Shown in pieces: positions 36,345 through 45,843 of a DNA stretch of 64,000 nucleotides. Location: positions 1 to 64,000 of the forward strand of contig JAHHQO010000003.1 in NCBI GenBank assembly GCA_020026335.1, given 5' to 3'. The notes under the pieces were generated by a model. That model did not search any database, was not told the origin of the DNA, and was given only the letters and a program-made list of their open reading frames with translations. Both the position numbers and the translations under genes were made by a program. Position 1 is the stretch's first letter; each line of letters opens with the position of its first letter. The stretch is from Alistipes sp. (GTDB lineage: Bacteria; Bacteroidota; Bacteroidia; Bacteroidales; Rikenellaceae).

Positions 36345-39300
36345 TTATCGGTTGCTGACCAAATAGTAGCGTCCCGTGCAACTCTTGTTCGCGCCCAAAT
36401 CAATGTGGGTCTGTCGTCCCGACAGGGAGTAACGCTTGCCGGTCTTGCGGTCCTCCAACACCCACTTGCTCCATACATCGTTGTTGCCGTGGGTGAGGGT
36501 GAGCTGTACGCGTCCCTCGCGGGGCAGCATGATGCCCAGCGGAATCTCGCGACAGTCGGCAACCTGATTGATTTCGAGTGCCTTGTTGTCGCTCACCGTA
36601 AAGACAGCCACTGTCGGGGCAGCCTCCTTGTCGTAGAGCAGACGGGCGTCCTCACGCTGTGTGTAGCCGTTGTCGGCCGACTTGCTGTGGCGGACCATGC
36701 AGAGCGTACCCAGACCTTCACAACGTGCCTCTATCTGCAAATCGTTCTTGGCGATGTGCTGTGCGCGGGGCTCTGCCGCCATGGCGCGTGTCATGGGTAT
36801 CGAGAGCATCGAGGCGATGTTGTAGCCGGGCTTCTGTGCCTGCATATCGGCGGTGAAACGCACCTGCAACTGCTTGCCGGCAGCCTTTGCCACCACATAG
36901 AAGCCCTGCATCGGGGCGATGTGGGTGAACGAGGGCGATGTGGCTACCACTCCTCCGTTGTCGGCCTTGGTGGTGTAGATACCGTTGCCGTTGAAGAGCT
37001 TCACTTCGCTGATGAGCGCACTGTTGACCTCGAGGAAACGCGCAATGTCGATGTGACACATCAACGGGTTGCCCACCACGAAGGTGCTACCGTCTGCCAG
37101 AGCGTTCTCCACGGTGATGTCGTATGTCCAGTTGCGCCCCGTGCCCGTGCTGCCACCCTCGAAGATGAAGTGACCGACCTCCGTGGTGCGGGTCACCTCC
37201 TCGACAAGACCTGTCGAAGCTCCCGAGGCATCGTAATAGGTATATTCGTTGTGCAGCTTGGGGAATCGGAAGAAGAGTATGTCGCGTCCCAGAGACTCCT
37301 TCTCGCTGCGTACCATGAATCCCACGCCCGGCTTGTAAGGCTCTGCCACCGCATTGAAGGGGGCTGTCCAGTTGGTCCGGGAGCAGACAACCTGATTGGC
37401 GAGCACGCCGTCTGTCACGACCTTGCCATCGACCTCACAGCTCCAGAAACGCTGGTAGATGCGCGGTGAGAATCGGTTTTCGGGCGAGGTGATGGAGTTG
37501 AGCTTGGTGAACAGCTGCTCCTGCGAGTGGTCGCCGTGCCACTTCGAGGGGATAAACATATCGCCCGTGACCATCTGTTTGAGCGGTGCCGAGAGCATGA
37601 AGTAGTAGCCCGACGGCATCGACATATCGACCCACACGCGACCCATGTATTGGAGGTTCTGTGTGCCGACTATCTCGCCGTGATGGGCGATGTGGAGGTT
37701 GGCACAGTAGTTCTCCGTGTTGTCCTGCAATTCGGGGTAGAGGTGACACTGGGCAGGAATCACCACATCGGTACACTTCCACGGCGAGCCGTCTGTCCAG
37801 TTCTTCCAGTTGTTCCAGTCGTCGGTGGCGGCATCGGTCTTCCATGTGGTACGCAGGGGGTGAACTGTGGCGTGCATCTTGTCGGTGTGGTTGTGGAGGT
37901 TCTCCGCCTCCGACACCTCGATGTCGTAGATACCTGCCGACAGGGTCTTGAGGGTAAATGTGTTGGCTGCCGAAAGACGCTGATTGTAAAATCCCGTCTC
38001 CGCATAGTTTTTGGTCGTATTGATACAGATGATGTTGTACTCCTTTTCGGGATGTGCTCCCTGTGTGAGGGTGATGACCAGCTCGCCGTTCTCACAGATG
38101 TGTGCCGGCTCGATGACGCCCTTCAGACGCTCCTCGGGCAACACGGGGTCGGGAGGGGTGGCATCGCCTTCCGAACCGTCGGGTACGCCGTCGCCGTCGA
38201 GGTCGAGACGGGCATAGACACCTGCAAATTCGGGCACTTTGGTGATGTTTGCCGTGGTGGCATAGTGGTAGCGGACGCCGTCAAAAGCCTCCGTTACCTC
38301 GGCCTCGGCATACATATCGCCGGCCTTGCCAATCACATTGACATCGGCGAGTTCGAACTTCGAATTCTCCGCCACTACACGGTCGCCGTGCATGATTTGT
38401 ACGGTCTGTCCGCTGAGCAAACCTACGTCCAGTCCCATGGGCTTACGAATCAAGACGCCCACAATGTGGTGTGCCGGAGTGGGCTGCTCGCCTGCCCGGC
38501 CTACCTTTACGGCCTGCGATGCCGGAGCGGGGATTTCGTCAAACTTCACGGCTATCTGGTTGGCTCCTGCCACGGTGGTACTGTGGAGCAGGGCGGTGGT
38601 CTTTTTGCTGGAATCGAGGTATTTGCTCAGGTTGAGAAAACGGGGAGCAACACCTATCAGCGCATGGTTGGGGTAGGTATTTTTGTGGTCGATGACCGCA
38701 TGGTTCTCGGTGGTGGTGATGAACTCCAAACCTGCATCGTGAATACCTGCCGAGGGGCATACCACACCGGGGTCGGCACTCTCCCAGAACGCGTTGTAGA
38801 TGCGGCGTTCCGCCAGACCGAGTTTCAGCACACCTGCCGACCACAATTCCATGTGGTCGAAGGTTTCTTCGGTCTCGATGAAGACTCTGAATTTATCTGA
38901 CTTCGTGCCGATGAGACTCACACCCAGCGTGTTGAAGTCCTGACCCTGAGGTCCGTCCTTGTAGCTCTGTGCCACGAGTTTGCCCTGATTGTAGAGCTTC
39001 ACGACAAAGAAGTTCAGCAGGTCGGCAGAGAGAAAATCGAAGGTGGTTTGCAGGGTGAAACCTGCGCGGAGCATCTTGTTGCCTGTTGAGGCGGGTGAAA
39101 TGGGGGTCTTGAGGTCGATGGCCACGATACAGTTGTTCTTGGCAACCGATAGTCCCTCGCCGAAACGCGCGTAGGTCTCGGGGTCGTTGTCGGTGATGTT
39201 GCCCGCGTCTTTGCCATTGACCAATATGTTAATCAGACCGCCGGTGGCCGAGAAACCTCTGCCGATGCTGGCTCCGTATTTCGAACCGATGAGCTGGTTG

Positions 39301-40778
39301 CACTTGCTGCCCGGTTCTACGGCATTGCGTGTGATGGTGGTTTTCGAGGTGATGCACTTGCCCTCGTTGGTGGTATAGACACCCACCAGTTCGTAGTCAC
39401 CGTTCTTCGACATACCCTTTATTCGGGTGAAGTTGTTCTCGGTCACCACCTCGGGCGATGTACCCTCCACCTGTCGGGCGATGTGCCATACCACATTACC
39501 CTCGGAGGGTGTGGGCAACAACATCGAGTTGTGCTTGATGGTGGTCTTGTCGGGCATCGAGAAGAACGAGGTCTCATCGAGGGTCATCTCATCGCGTGTG
39601 TAGGCGTAGTAGATTTGTGTGGCGCCGAGTCTGACCTGCAAACCCGGACGACCGAACTGTATGTAGGCAATGCGGTAGGGTTTCGTGGTCTTCATGTTCA
39701 CGCGGCTGCGACCGCCCGACAGCGCCGAAATACCGACCACACTTGCGGCATCGACAAAGTCCTGACGTGTGTCGCCGTTCACCTCGGTGTAGGTGGCCAG
39801 CTGCACACCGCCCTTCAGCAGGTCGATGCTCAAGATGTCGGACGATGCCACCTCAAAACCCACCTCTGTGCCGGCAGGTACCGTCTTGCCCAAATCGACT
39901 GCCACACGCGGTGACACGAACAATCCGGGAATCAGACCCGTCAGACCCTCAAAGAGGGCGTAGTTGGTGAGGTCGTTATCGACAACGTGTTCTGGGTTGT
40001 AAATCGCACCGCCTGTCCACGATGTTTTATTTACGAGTTGGGCATTGGGATAATCGACACTGCCCGTGTAGGCATATTTCATAGGATTCTCTCCGACAAA
40101 GGCGTAGAGAATGCTCATTTTTTGTAGTACGGAAGCGGAAACACCTCCCATGGAGAGTGCTACCTCGTCAAAAGGTTTGGTGGTAGTAAATGACACCTCC
40201 TGCAATCCGTCGTTGTTGGCGATACTGATAAGCTCCAATTTGATGAGTCCGGTGCCTGTCGATGACTGGTCGGCCGAAGACTCGACCTTTTCGTCATTGA
40301 GATAGGTCTGTAACCAGAATTTTTTCAGTACGTCGAGCGTGAGCAGTCCGCTCTCGGATGCTTTAATCACAAAGCCGACCTTTTGACCTGCGGCGTATGT
40401 GCGGTGTATATCTTTCACCGAGACGATTTCGTCGGCGAGCACTTCGGCACTGACCAATCCGTTGCCAAATGCTGCTGAGTTCTGTAAATCGGTATCGGTG
40501 ATGTTGTTAAGATAGGTGTTCGATGAAAGTACCGACACCAATGCATCTGCATAGTTATCAATCATACGTCCCATTCCGACCAGAGGTACTCGGCGCACGG
40601 TGCTCCATGTACCATCGGGGTTTTTGAACATTCCCGAAGTGAATTCCGTAACACGAGTTGTGTTACCCTGTTCTTCATTGTGCGGCACATTGACGGGAGA
40701 GGGTATTTCCTCCTTGGTGCAGCCCCACAGTGTGAGCGACAGGGTGAATAGAATAAGGGAAAGACGTAAGTATTTCAT
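36345..40778 (-). CDS. Giant multi-module fimbrial-cluster lipoprotein (1477 aa)
   Basis: A lipobox ends LTLWGC at residue 20. Four related modules follow at about 65-228, 246-394, 491-665 and 680-858. Each has a V/A-GF-x-I core, a segment like LLTLDVLK or LSIDLLKGG, a strand pair LxxQTYLNDEKV / VQLATYTEV / KLVAQSYKDG, and an end near ILYAFV, IYYAYT, IYNAFW or VYARL. A calcium-loop-like DLDGDGVPDGSEGD follows at about 858-871. The C-terminal ~550 residues are a different beta-rich region with WNNWKNWTDGSPW and the end CTGRYYLVSNR. It sits just behind the major fimbrilin in the operon. Function unknown; a long surface stalk or tip adhesin is inferred. Confidence 0.6.
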   Translation of the reverse strand: MKYLRLSLILFTLSLTLWGCTKEEIPSPVNVPHNEEQGNTTRVTEFTSGMFKNPDGTWSTVRRVPLVGMGRMIDNYADALVSVLSSNTYLNNITDTDLQNSAAFGNGLVSAEVLADEIVSVKDIHRTYAAGQKVGFVIKASESGLLTLDVLKKFWLQTYLNDEKVESSADQSSTGTGLIKLELISIANNDGLQEVSFTTTKPFDEVALSMGGVSASVLQKMSILYAFVGENPMKYAYTGSVDYPNAQLVNKTSWTGGAIYNPEHVVDNDLTNYALFEGLTGLIPGLFVSPRVAVDLGKTVPAGTEVGFEVASSDILSIDLLKGGVQLATYTEVNGDTRQDFVDAASVVGISALSGGRSRVNMKTTKPYRIAYIQFGRPGLQVRLGATQIYYAYTRDEMTLDETSFFSMPDKTTIKHNSMLLPTPSEGNVVWHIARQVEGTSPEVVTENNFTRIKGMSKNGDYELVGVYTTNEGKCITSKTTITRNAVEPGSKCNQLIGSKYGASIGRGFSATGGLINILVNGKDAGNITDNDPETYARFGEGLSVAKNNCIVAIDLKTPISPASTGNKMLRAGFTLQTTFDFLSADLLNFFVVKLYNQGKLVAQSYKDGPQGQDFNTLGVSLIGTKSDKFRVFIETEETFDHMELWSAGVLKLGLAERRIYNAFWESADPGVVCPSAGIHDAGLEFITTTENHAVIDHKNTYPNHALIGVAPRFLNLSKYLDSSKKTTALLHSTTVAGANQIAVKFDEIPAPASQAVKVGRAGEQPTPAHHIVGVLIRKPMGLDVGLLSGQTVQIMHGDRVVAENSKFELADVNVIGKAGDMYAEAEVTEAFDGVRYHYATTANITKVPEFAGVYARLDLDGDGVPDGSEGDATPPDPVLPEERLKGVIEPAHICENGELVITLTQGAHPEKEYNIICINTTKNYAETGFYNQRLSAANTFTLKTLSAGIYDIEVSEAENLHNHTDKMHATVHPLRTTWKTDAATDDWNNWKNWTDGSPWKCTDVVIPAQCHLYPELQDNTENYCANLHIAHHGEIVGTQNLQYMGRVWVDMSMPSGYYFMLSAPLKQMVTGDMFIPSKWHGDHSQEQLFTKLNSITSPENRFSPRIYQRFWSCEVDGKVVTDGVLANQVVCSRTNWTAPFNAVAEPYKPGVGFMVRSEKESLGRDILFFRFPKLHNEYTYYDASGASTGLVEEVTRTTEVGHFIFEGGSTGTGRNWTYDITVENALADGSTFVVGNPLMCHIDIARFLEVNSALISEVKLFNGNGIYTTKADNGGVVATSPSFTHIAPMQGFYVVAKAAGKQLQVRFTADMQAQKPGYNIASMLSIPMTRAMAAEPRAQHIAKNDLQIEARCEGLGTLCMVRHSKSADNGYTQREDARLLYDKEAAPTVAVFTVSDNKALEINQVADCREIPLGIMLPREGRVQLTLTHGNNDVWSKWVLEDRKTGKRYSLSGRQTHIDLGANKSCTGRYYLVSNR

Positions 40779-40798
40779 GTTTTGCGATTTAAATTTTA

Positions 40799-40842
40799 AA
40801 AATTACCCCGATACTTCCGATTCCATATCGGGGTAATTTTTT
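40799..40842 (-). terminator. Strong hairpin between fimbrilin and downstream genes
   Basis: A perfect 15-bp stem (40799-40813 with 40826-40840, core ATTACCCCGATA) has a 12-nt loop and sits 16 nt after the fimbrilin stop. On the minus strand the stem is followed by a TTTAAAATTT tract. It probably works as a partial terminator or mRNA stabiliser that sets a high ratio of major subunit to minor proteins. Confidence 0.72.
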
Positions 40843-40857
40843 AGTTGGGGAGAGTGA

Positions 40858-42213
40858 TTACTCGATTTCCATGTGGTGAATAATCTCCCAGTTGTCGTTG
40901 ACACGGAGAGTCAGCTCCTGCTTCTTGTCGATAGGAGTAGGATCATTCTTGTCCGGATCGGGCTTCTCGGGGTCGGGATCGGGCTCACCGGGCTTGGTGC
41001 CACCATCGCTAACCTTTGTACCTACACCATACAGGTGGTTGCGGAATACGCTGTAGCTGTATGCAGTGTCGGTGAATGTCTCGGTGGGAGTGGAGAACTT
41101 GCTACCGTCCCAGATGGTGATGTCTTTGCTATTTGCGGGAGTGTCGTTTGCACCGAGCTTGATAACCCAAGTCTGGAAAGTGTGAGAACCATCGTTGTTG
41201 GTCATCTCCAGAATGAAGGTGTTGTTGGCAACTACCGACTTGAAGGGGATGATGAACTCACCACCGAATACCGAACCCTTTACGAACGATGCCTCGTAGT
41301 AGGGCTTGCCCTCAGAGTCTGTCTTCTTGAAGGGGTTCTGCCAGTTGTCGAACTGACCCTCTACGGTAGCGTAGGTATCAATCAGACGGTCGTTGTTGGC
41401 ATCCTTAATCTCCTTGAACCACTTGGTCAAATCGATGGTGTAAACCAGAGTCTTGGCAGTTGCCTGCTCTGCACCGTTGATGACGTTGGTCGATGTGTTG
41501 GTGCCGTTAGCAGTGAGGTCCTGATTTACAAAGTTACCCAATACCAGCTTGGGGCTGTTGGCAACAGCGAAGAGACGCAGCTGAGTACCTGTAACACCGG
41601 TAGTAGCGTCACCCTCGTGGTAGTAGGGAATGTTCGACATGTAGGTGAAGATACCTGCTACCTGACGGTGAAGAACGATAGTGGGGCGGAAACCCTCGCC
41701 ATCTTTAACGGTCAAATCTACCGAACCGGCGAAAATCTCCTCTGCGGCAGTTGCCTCACCCGACTTGGTCATGGTGATAATAGCGTTGGGACCAAATTTG
41801 GCACCCTCATGAGTGTAAGCAGTACCTGTGCTGTGACCTACTGCGTAGATGTGGTAAGAACCGGCTGCGAGCTTTTTCTCCAGAGTGATAATCTTCTCGC
41901 GACCGTGACCGTTGTTCGTGTAGGGAGTAGACTCGGTGTTCCATTTAGCCACGTTCTGGTGGTCAACAACTGTACCGTCAGCTGTGGTGATGATAACCTG
42001 AACATTCTCGATGCTCTGCTTTGCCTCCGAGCTCAAGAGAGGACGTCCGGCACGTGTTGTGAGTGCGTCGCCACCATTAGCTACCTGGAGGACAATCTGC
42101 TGGGCATCGTTACCCGACTGATTGCCACCATCGGCGATGGGGTCGTCGTTACCGCAAGCTGTGAGCATCAAAGCTCCTGCTGCGAACATGAAAAGTAAAT
42201 TGCTTTTTTTCAT
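40858..42213 (-). CDS. Major fimbrilin (FimA/Mfa1-like) precursor
   Basis: The 451-residue lipoprotein precursor has a lipobox ending LMLTAC followed by GNDDP. The N-domain includes IVLQVANGGDALTTRAGRPLLSSEAKQSIENVQVIITTADG; the Arg-containing segment is where fimbrillins of this class are usually cleaved by an outer-membrane protease to free the acceptor groove. The C-domain contains YSVFRNHLYGVGTKV, a hallmark of fimbrillins, then a proline/aspartate-rich linker and a final strand ending VNDNWEIIHHMEIE, the likely donor strand. Type V pili polymerise by strand exchange between such subunits. It is preceded by an Mfa2-like gene and followed by a strong hairpin, both consistent with the main structural subunit. 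Confidence 0.8.
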   Translation of the reverse strand: MKKSNLLFMFAAGALMLTACGNDDPIADGGNQSGNDAQQIVLQVANGGDALTTRAGRPLLSSEAKQSIENVQVIITTADGTVVDHQNVAKWNTESTPYTNNGHGREKIITLEKKLAAGSYHIYAVGHSTGTAYTHEGAKFGPNAIITMTKSGEATAAEEIFAGSVDLTVKDGEGFRPTIVLHRQVAGIFTYMSNIPYYHEGDATTGVTGTQLRLFAVANSPKLVLGNFVNQDLTANGTNTSTNVINGAEQATAKTLVYTIDLTKWFKEIKDANNDRLIDTYATVEGQFDNWQNPFKKTDSEGKPYYEASFVKGSVFGGEFIIPFKSVVANNTFILEMTNNDGSHTFQTWVIKLGANDTPANSKDITIWDGSKFSTPTETFTDTAYSYSVFRNHLYGVGTKVSDGGTKPGEPDPDPEKPDPDKNDPTPIDKKQELTLRVNDNWEIIHHMEIE

Positions 42214-42261
42214 GGTGTTAATTTTTTAAAGTGATTGATTAGAATTATGTGTTACATGTGT

Positions 42262-43164
42262 TTATTCGATATCCATGTCGTGAATCAACTCCCAGTTGTC
42301 GTTGATGAGTACATAGACCTTGAATTTATCTTGTCCCTCATAAATATAGCGTATGGCGGAGAGTCGGTTGCGCTCGATGGTCAGCTTCACGGGCGGCGGT
42401 GTGAGGAGTGCCACATCGTGCTGCGGAGAGTCGAAGCATTGTATGGTCACCTGCGTGCCGCGCTCGGAGAGTGACGGTGAGGAGAGGGTCTTGAAGACCA
42501 CATCGCGCTGTCCCTCCCAGTTGTTCTCCTCGTAGAGTGCCGTGGGCTTCCAGTAGTGGAAGGTGACGTCCATGTGACGGGCTACCGAGGCAATCTGCTT
42601 GGTCGAGTAGTGGATTTCGGGGGGCAGGTTCTTGCCCTCGACAATCAGTTTACCCTTCGTACGCTCCAGCTCTACGGTGTAGGCGTACTTGTAGGGGTCG
42701 TAAACGAGGGTGTCGCGCGACATGTAGATGTCGTCACCGCCCTTGCGTTTGGGGTGGAAGGTCACCTGTTCGCGATTCTCATCGAGTGCCGCCATGTCGT
42801 GAAGACCGCCCCAGGTGGTCATCACATATTTTCCGTGGGGGTAGGCATCGGGGAAGACCACCTCTATGCTCTGCTCGTCACCCTCCACATCGGCCAGCTT
42901 GTGCTCGGTCATGAGCGTTGCCGTGCCGTCGTCGTTGAGCAGTTGCAGACGGTAGTAGAGTGTGGGAACATAGGCCTTGAAGGGGAGGTTCTCGTCGAGA
43001 CGCTGCTCCGACTCCACGGCACCGACATTGAAGTAGTTCTTGTCCTTCACCTCGATGTTCACCTTCAGCGGCGGACAGGGACGCAAATCCTCGTCCTTGA
43101 TGCAGGAGCAGGCGAGCAGCAGGAAACCTGCCAACAATATCCGATATGTTGTGTTGTTTGTCAT
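42262..43164 (-). CDS. Mfa2/FimB-like fimbrial anchor lipoprotein
   Basis: The 300-residue lipoprotein has a lipobox ending LLACSC and then IKDEDLRPCPPLKVNIEV, the short Cys/Pro-rich start seen in Mfa2/FimB family anchors. Two beta-sandwich domains follow. The last residues, INDNWELIHDMDIE, are nearly the same as the end of the fimbrilin encoded next. In Mfa systems this class anchors the fimbria to the outer membrane and limits its length. It lies 14 nt after the DUF3868 gene and 48 nt before the fimbrilin. Confidence 0.72.
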   Translation of the reverse strand: MTNNTTYRILLAGFLLLACSCIKDEDLRPCPPLKVNIEVKDKNYFNVGAVESEQRLDENLPFKAYVPTLYYRLQLLNDDGTATLMTEHKLADVEGDEQSIEVVFPDAYPHGKYVMTTWGGLHDMAALDENREQVTFHPKRKGGDDIYMSRDTLVYDPYKYAYTVELERTKGKLIVEGKNLPPEIHYSTKQIASVARHMDVTFHYWKPTALYEENNWEGQRDVVFKTLSSPSLSERGTQVTIQCFDSPQHDVALLTPPPVKLTIERNRLSAIRYIYEGQDKFKVYVLINDNWELIHDMDIE

Positions 43165-43178
43165 TTTCGCAACTCAGT

Positions 43179-44963
43179 TTATAAATTCTCCTCCGCGCGG
43201 TCAATGATACTGCGGAACTCCTCCGTCTCGTGGTAGGGGAGGAAAGCCCCTTCGTTGGCGGCGCGCTTGCGGAGTCGCTCCTCGCGGCAGGCGGGGGCGA
43301 GGTGGCGTATCACAGCCTTCTCGTCGTGATGACGGGCGGCGATGACGGCTCTCACATACTCTGCCACGGGGCGTTGGTCGTCGAGGTGACGCATGATGTC
43401 GTCGGCCTCCTCGGTCTGATTGACGCTCAATGCCGTGATGGCACTGTGCAGGTCACGGAACGGCGAGAGCAATTCGTGTGCCTCGGCGAGCTTGCGCTGC
43501 TTGGCGCGAATGATACCCAGATTGTAGCGTGCCTGCGGCGAGTCAATCTCCTGCAACAGCTCCACGGCCTTCTCGTAGTCGTTGGTGTAGACATAACTTA
43601 CGGCCAGCGTGTTGAGCATCTCATCGGAGTAGGACTCTGGGGTGGCGATGATGCGGCGTGCCTCCTCGGTGTTACCCTCGCGGAGGTAGAGCACCGCCAG
43701 ATTGTTGGCTGCCACCTGCGATGAGGGGAAGTAGTGGAGCAGGGTGCGATAGACCTCTTTCTTCTCATCGGGGGTCTGAGCGAGGGTGGCCACACGCAAC
43801 AACTCCTCCTCGTTGAAGGCATCGGGACGCTTGGTGTACATCGCCTTCAGCTCCTCGTCGGTGGTGAAACTCTTTATACTATAAGTGTAGAGGTACTCCA
43901 CCTTACGGTCTTTTTGCAGATAGCAGTTTCTGATTTTCGGCCAGCACGGCAGACGGCGGATGAAATACTCCTGTACATCGTCATTGCGGTTGGCGTACTT
44001 GGTCAATATGCGCTGAACGGCTACCGTGTCCCTGTCGCCGGCCTCAATCATGGCATCGAGAACGGGCTGCCAGCCCTCGGGACGGCTGCCGATGCTGATT
44101 TTACGCAGTCGCTGCTGCATGGGGTCGAGCTGCGAGGTCAGCCACTTGGCGGCGGCATCGGCACGGCGGTGTGCCAGACGGGTGTTGTTCGCCAGCAGAC
44201 CATCGGCAGAGGCCATACCTATAATCTTCAGTGAAGTCAGTGTTGCCAGCGAATCCTCCAAAATGGGGGCGAGCTTTTGGGTCATCTGCTCCAGCTCCGA
44301 ACGGTTGTCGCCCATGTCGAGGTTGATGTCGTAGCTGTTGATGCGGAATTGCAGATGGGCAACGCCCTTGCCCTCCACCACCTTGGGACGGATGACAAAT
44401 TCGGGCTCTATCCAGTCGAGATGCATCGACTCCTTGGGTTCGGGCATCAGTGTCACGGGGTTGGTCACCGAAGCCACCGCCACGGTGTCCATCGTGCGAC
44501 AACGACCGCAACCGTTGGCCTCGACCACTGCCACGATACGACCCTCATCGACATCCTCGGGGAGGGTGATGGTCTCCGTGTAGGGCAGGTCATAGGCTTT
44601 TCTTACCTTGTCCATCTTCACCGCACGACCGGCATAGGGGTCTTGGTAACCCTCCAGACGGGTACGACGCTGCAACTTCTTGTCGAAGATGGGGGCATCG
44701 AGAATCGAAGGGGTGAAGGCGCAGCGCAGCGAGTCGTCCACCATCAGATGGGGAGTCATCACCAGTCGGCAGCGGGTGGAGAGATAGTGTGCCGGCACAT
44801 GCATCATCATGTCGAGCGAGACGCGGTTCTGCTCGTCGGGTGTGACCACACAGGGCGACGGTGTGACGCTGATGCGTCGCGGAGCTTTCTTCTCTGCGGC
44901 ACAGCTCGTGATGAGGGCGGCTGCCGTAGCACAAATTCCGATATTGTAAATCCAACTCTTCAT
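43179..44963 (-). CDS. DUF3868-type lipoprotein with OmpA-like and TPR regions
   Basis: The 594-residue lipoprotein has a lipobox ending LITSC. A beta-rich N-domain is followed by an OmpA-like stretch (about 205-290: FRINSYDINLDMGDNRSELEQM, then IIGMASADGLLANNTRLAHRRADAAAKWL). Helical TPR-like repeats follow (about 390-520: NNLAVLYLREGNTEEARRII, LAVSYVYTNDYEKAVELL). DUF3868 proteins accompany DUF3575 barrels in Bacteroidetes fimbrial clusters. A periplasmic or outer-membrane assembly role is inferred, not shown. It starts 6 nt after the DUF3575 gene. Confidence 0.72.
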   Translation of the reverse strand: MKSWIYNIGICATAAALITSCAAEKKAPRRISVTPSPCVVTPDEQNRVSLDMMMHVPAHYLSTRCRLVMTPHLMVDDSLRCAFTPSILDAPIFDKKLQRRTRLEGYQDPYAGRAVKMDKVRKAYDLPYTETITLPEDVDEGRIVAVVEANGCGRCRTMDTVAVASVTNPVTLMPEPKESMHLDWIEPEFVIRPKVVEGKGVAHLQFRINSYDINLDMGDNRSELEQMTQKLAPILEDSLATLTSLKIIGMASADGLLANNTRLAHRRADAAAKWLTSQLDPMQQRLRKISIGSRPEGWQPVLDAMIEAGDRDTVAVQRILTKYANRNDDVQEYFIRRLPCWPKIRNCYLQKDRKVEYLYTYSIKSFTTDEELKAMYTKRPDAFNEEELLRVATLAQTPDEKKEVYRTLLHYFPSSQVAANNLAVLYLREGNTEEARRIIATPESYSDEMLNTLAVSYVYTNDYEKAVELLQEIDSPQARYNLGIIRAKQRKLAEAHELLSPFRDLHSAITALSVNQTEEADDIMRHLDDQRPVAEYVRAVIAARHHDEKAVIRHLAPACREERLRKRAANEGAFLPYHETEEFRSIIDRAEENL

Positions 44964-44969
44964 GTCGTC

Positions 44970-45503
44970 CTAAAATATATAAGTGAATGTCACACCAATC
45001 TTTGTGGGACCGATGTAATGTTTGTACTTGTTCTCCTGACACTTGATGCAGGGCAGCCACGGGCCCTCCTTGTACCATATGTAGGCGTAGCCCACACCGA
45101 TGGTGGCCTCTATGTTCCAGTGGGGAGAGAGAATCCAGTCGAAACCGTAGGAGATACCTCCGCCCACGAAATTACCGTCGTAACGCTTGTCGTTGAAAGC
45201 TGCGAAGAATTGTCCGCCGTGGGCATGAACACCCATGAAGTGACCCTCGAATTTCTCGCAGAACCAATAGCGGTATTCGGGTTGTGCGAGCCAGAAGTGG
45301 ATTTTCTCGCCGCCGCTGAAGTTCCATGGGTTGTAGGCCCCCGACAAATCGAGGGTGGAGTGCGGACGAAGCCCAATCTCCACACCGCCGTTGATGGTGG
45401 TGGTCAGCCAATAGAGGGCGTTGGTCTTCACGGCAACTTTTTGTGCCGAGGCTGCCTGCCCGAGGCAGAGGAGAGTGAGTAGCAATATTAGATATTTTCT
45501 CAT
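44970..45503 (-). CDS. DUF3575 outer-membrane barrel, first gene of fimbrial operon
   Basis: Starting at MRKYLILLLTLLC (45503) gives 177 residues with a signal peptide ending ASAQ. The mature chain has the DUF3575 pattern KTNALYWLTTTINGGVEIGL, YRYWFCEKFEGHFMGVHAHGG and WNIEATIGVGYAYIWYKEG, ending in an outer-membrane strand IGVTFTYIF. A small outer-membrane beta barrel is predicted. Genes of this type open Mfa-like fimbrial operons, next to DUF3868. A -7 element lies about 85 nt upstream. Confidence 0.78.
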   Translation of the reverse strand: MRKYLILLLTLLCLGQAASAQKVAVKTNALYWLTTTINGGVEIGLRPHSTLDLSGAYNPWNFSGGEKIHFWLAQPEYRYWFCEKFEGHFMGVHAHGGQFFAAFNDKRYDGNFVGGGISYGFDWILSPHWNIEATIGVGYAYIWYKEGPWLPCIKCQENKYKHYIGPTKIGVTFTYIF

Positions 45504-45587
45504 GTGCAATGAACTGTCTGGAAATATTTTTGGGTCGTGGAAGGTATATTACTTTCGGGTTGACCTGTTCCCGTTGCTTTTCGGCTA

Positions 45588-45595
45588 CAAATTTA
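45588..45595 (-). promoter_or_regulatory. -7 element of the fimbrial operon
   Basis: Read on the minus strand this is TAAATTTG, matching TAnnTTTG, about 85 nt ahead of the DUF3575 start. The nearest TTTG upstream (45615-45612) is spaced only 16 nt, short of the usual 19-21. A weak -33 suits a promoter that needs an activator such as the neighbouring AraC-type protein. Confidence 0.5.
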
Positions 45596-45785
45596 CGGAA
45601 TGTAATGCAATCAAATCGAACAATGGAGTTATCATTTTCATTCAATATATTATCTTTTTCAGCCGTTTTTGCACAATCGACCAAAACGAACCGGACAATT
45701 TACCCATTGCCGTGCTTCGTTACGTTTTCTCTCTTTCGCCGTGCGTTACAGGATGAAACCCCGAAGGGATAATATGAGTAAAAAA

Positions 45786-45817
45786 TAAGCGATTACAAAC
45801 TATTGTTTGCAATCGCT
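45786..45817 (-). terminator. Terminator of the AraC-type regulator gene
   Basis: AGCGATTACAAAC (45788-45800), loop TATT, GTTTGCAATCGCT (45805-45817) forms a 13-bp stem with one mismatch. The minus-strand continuation is TTATTTTTTA. The rest of 45504-45843 shows only the fimbrial promoter. Confidence 0.8.
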
Positions 45818-45843
45818 GTTGTGTCTTGTTACATATTTTCGTG

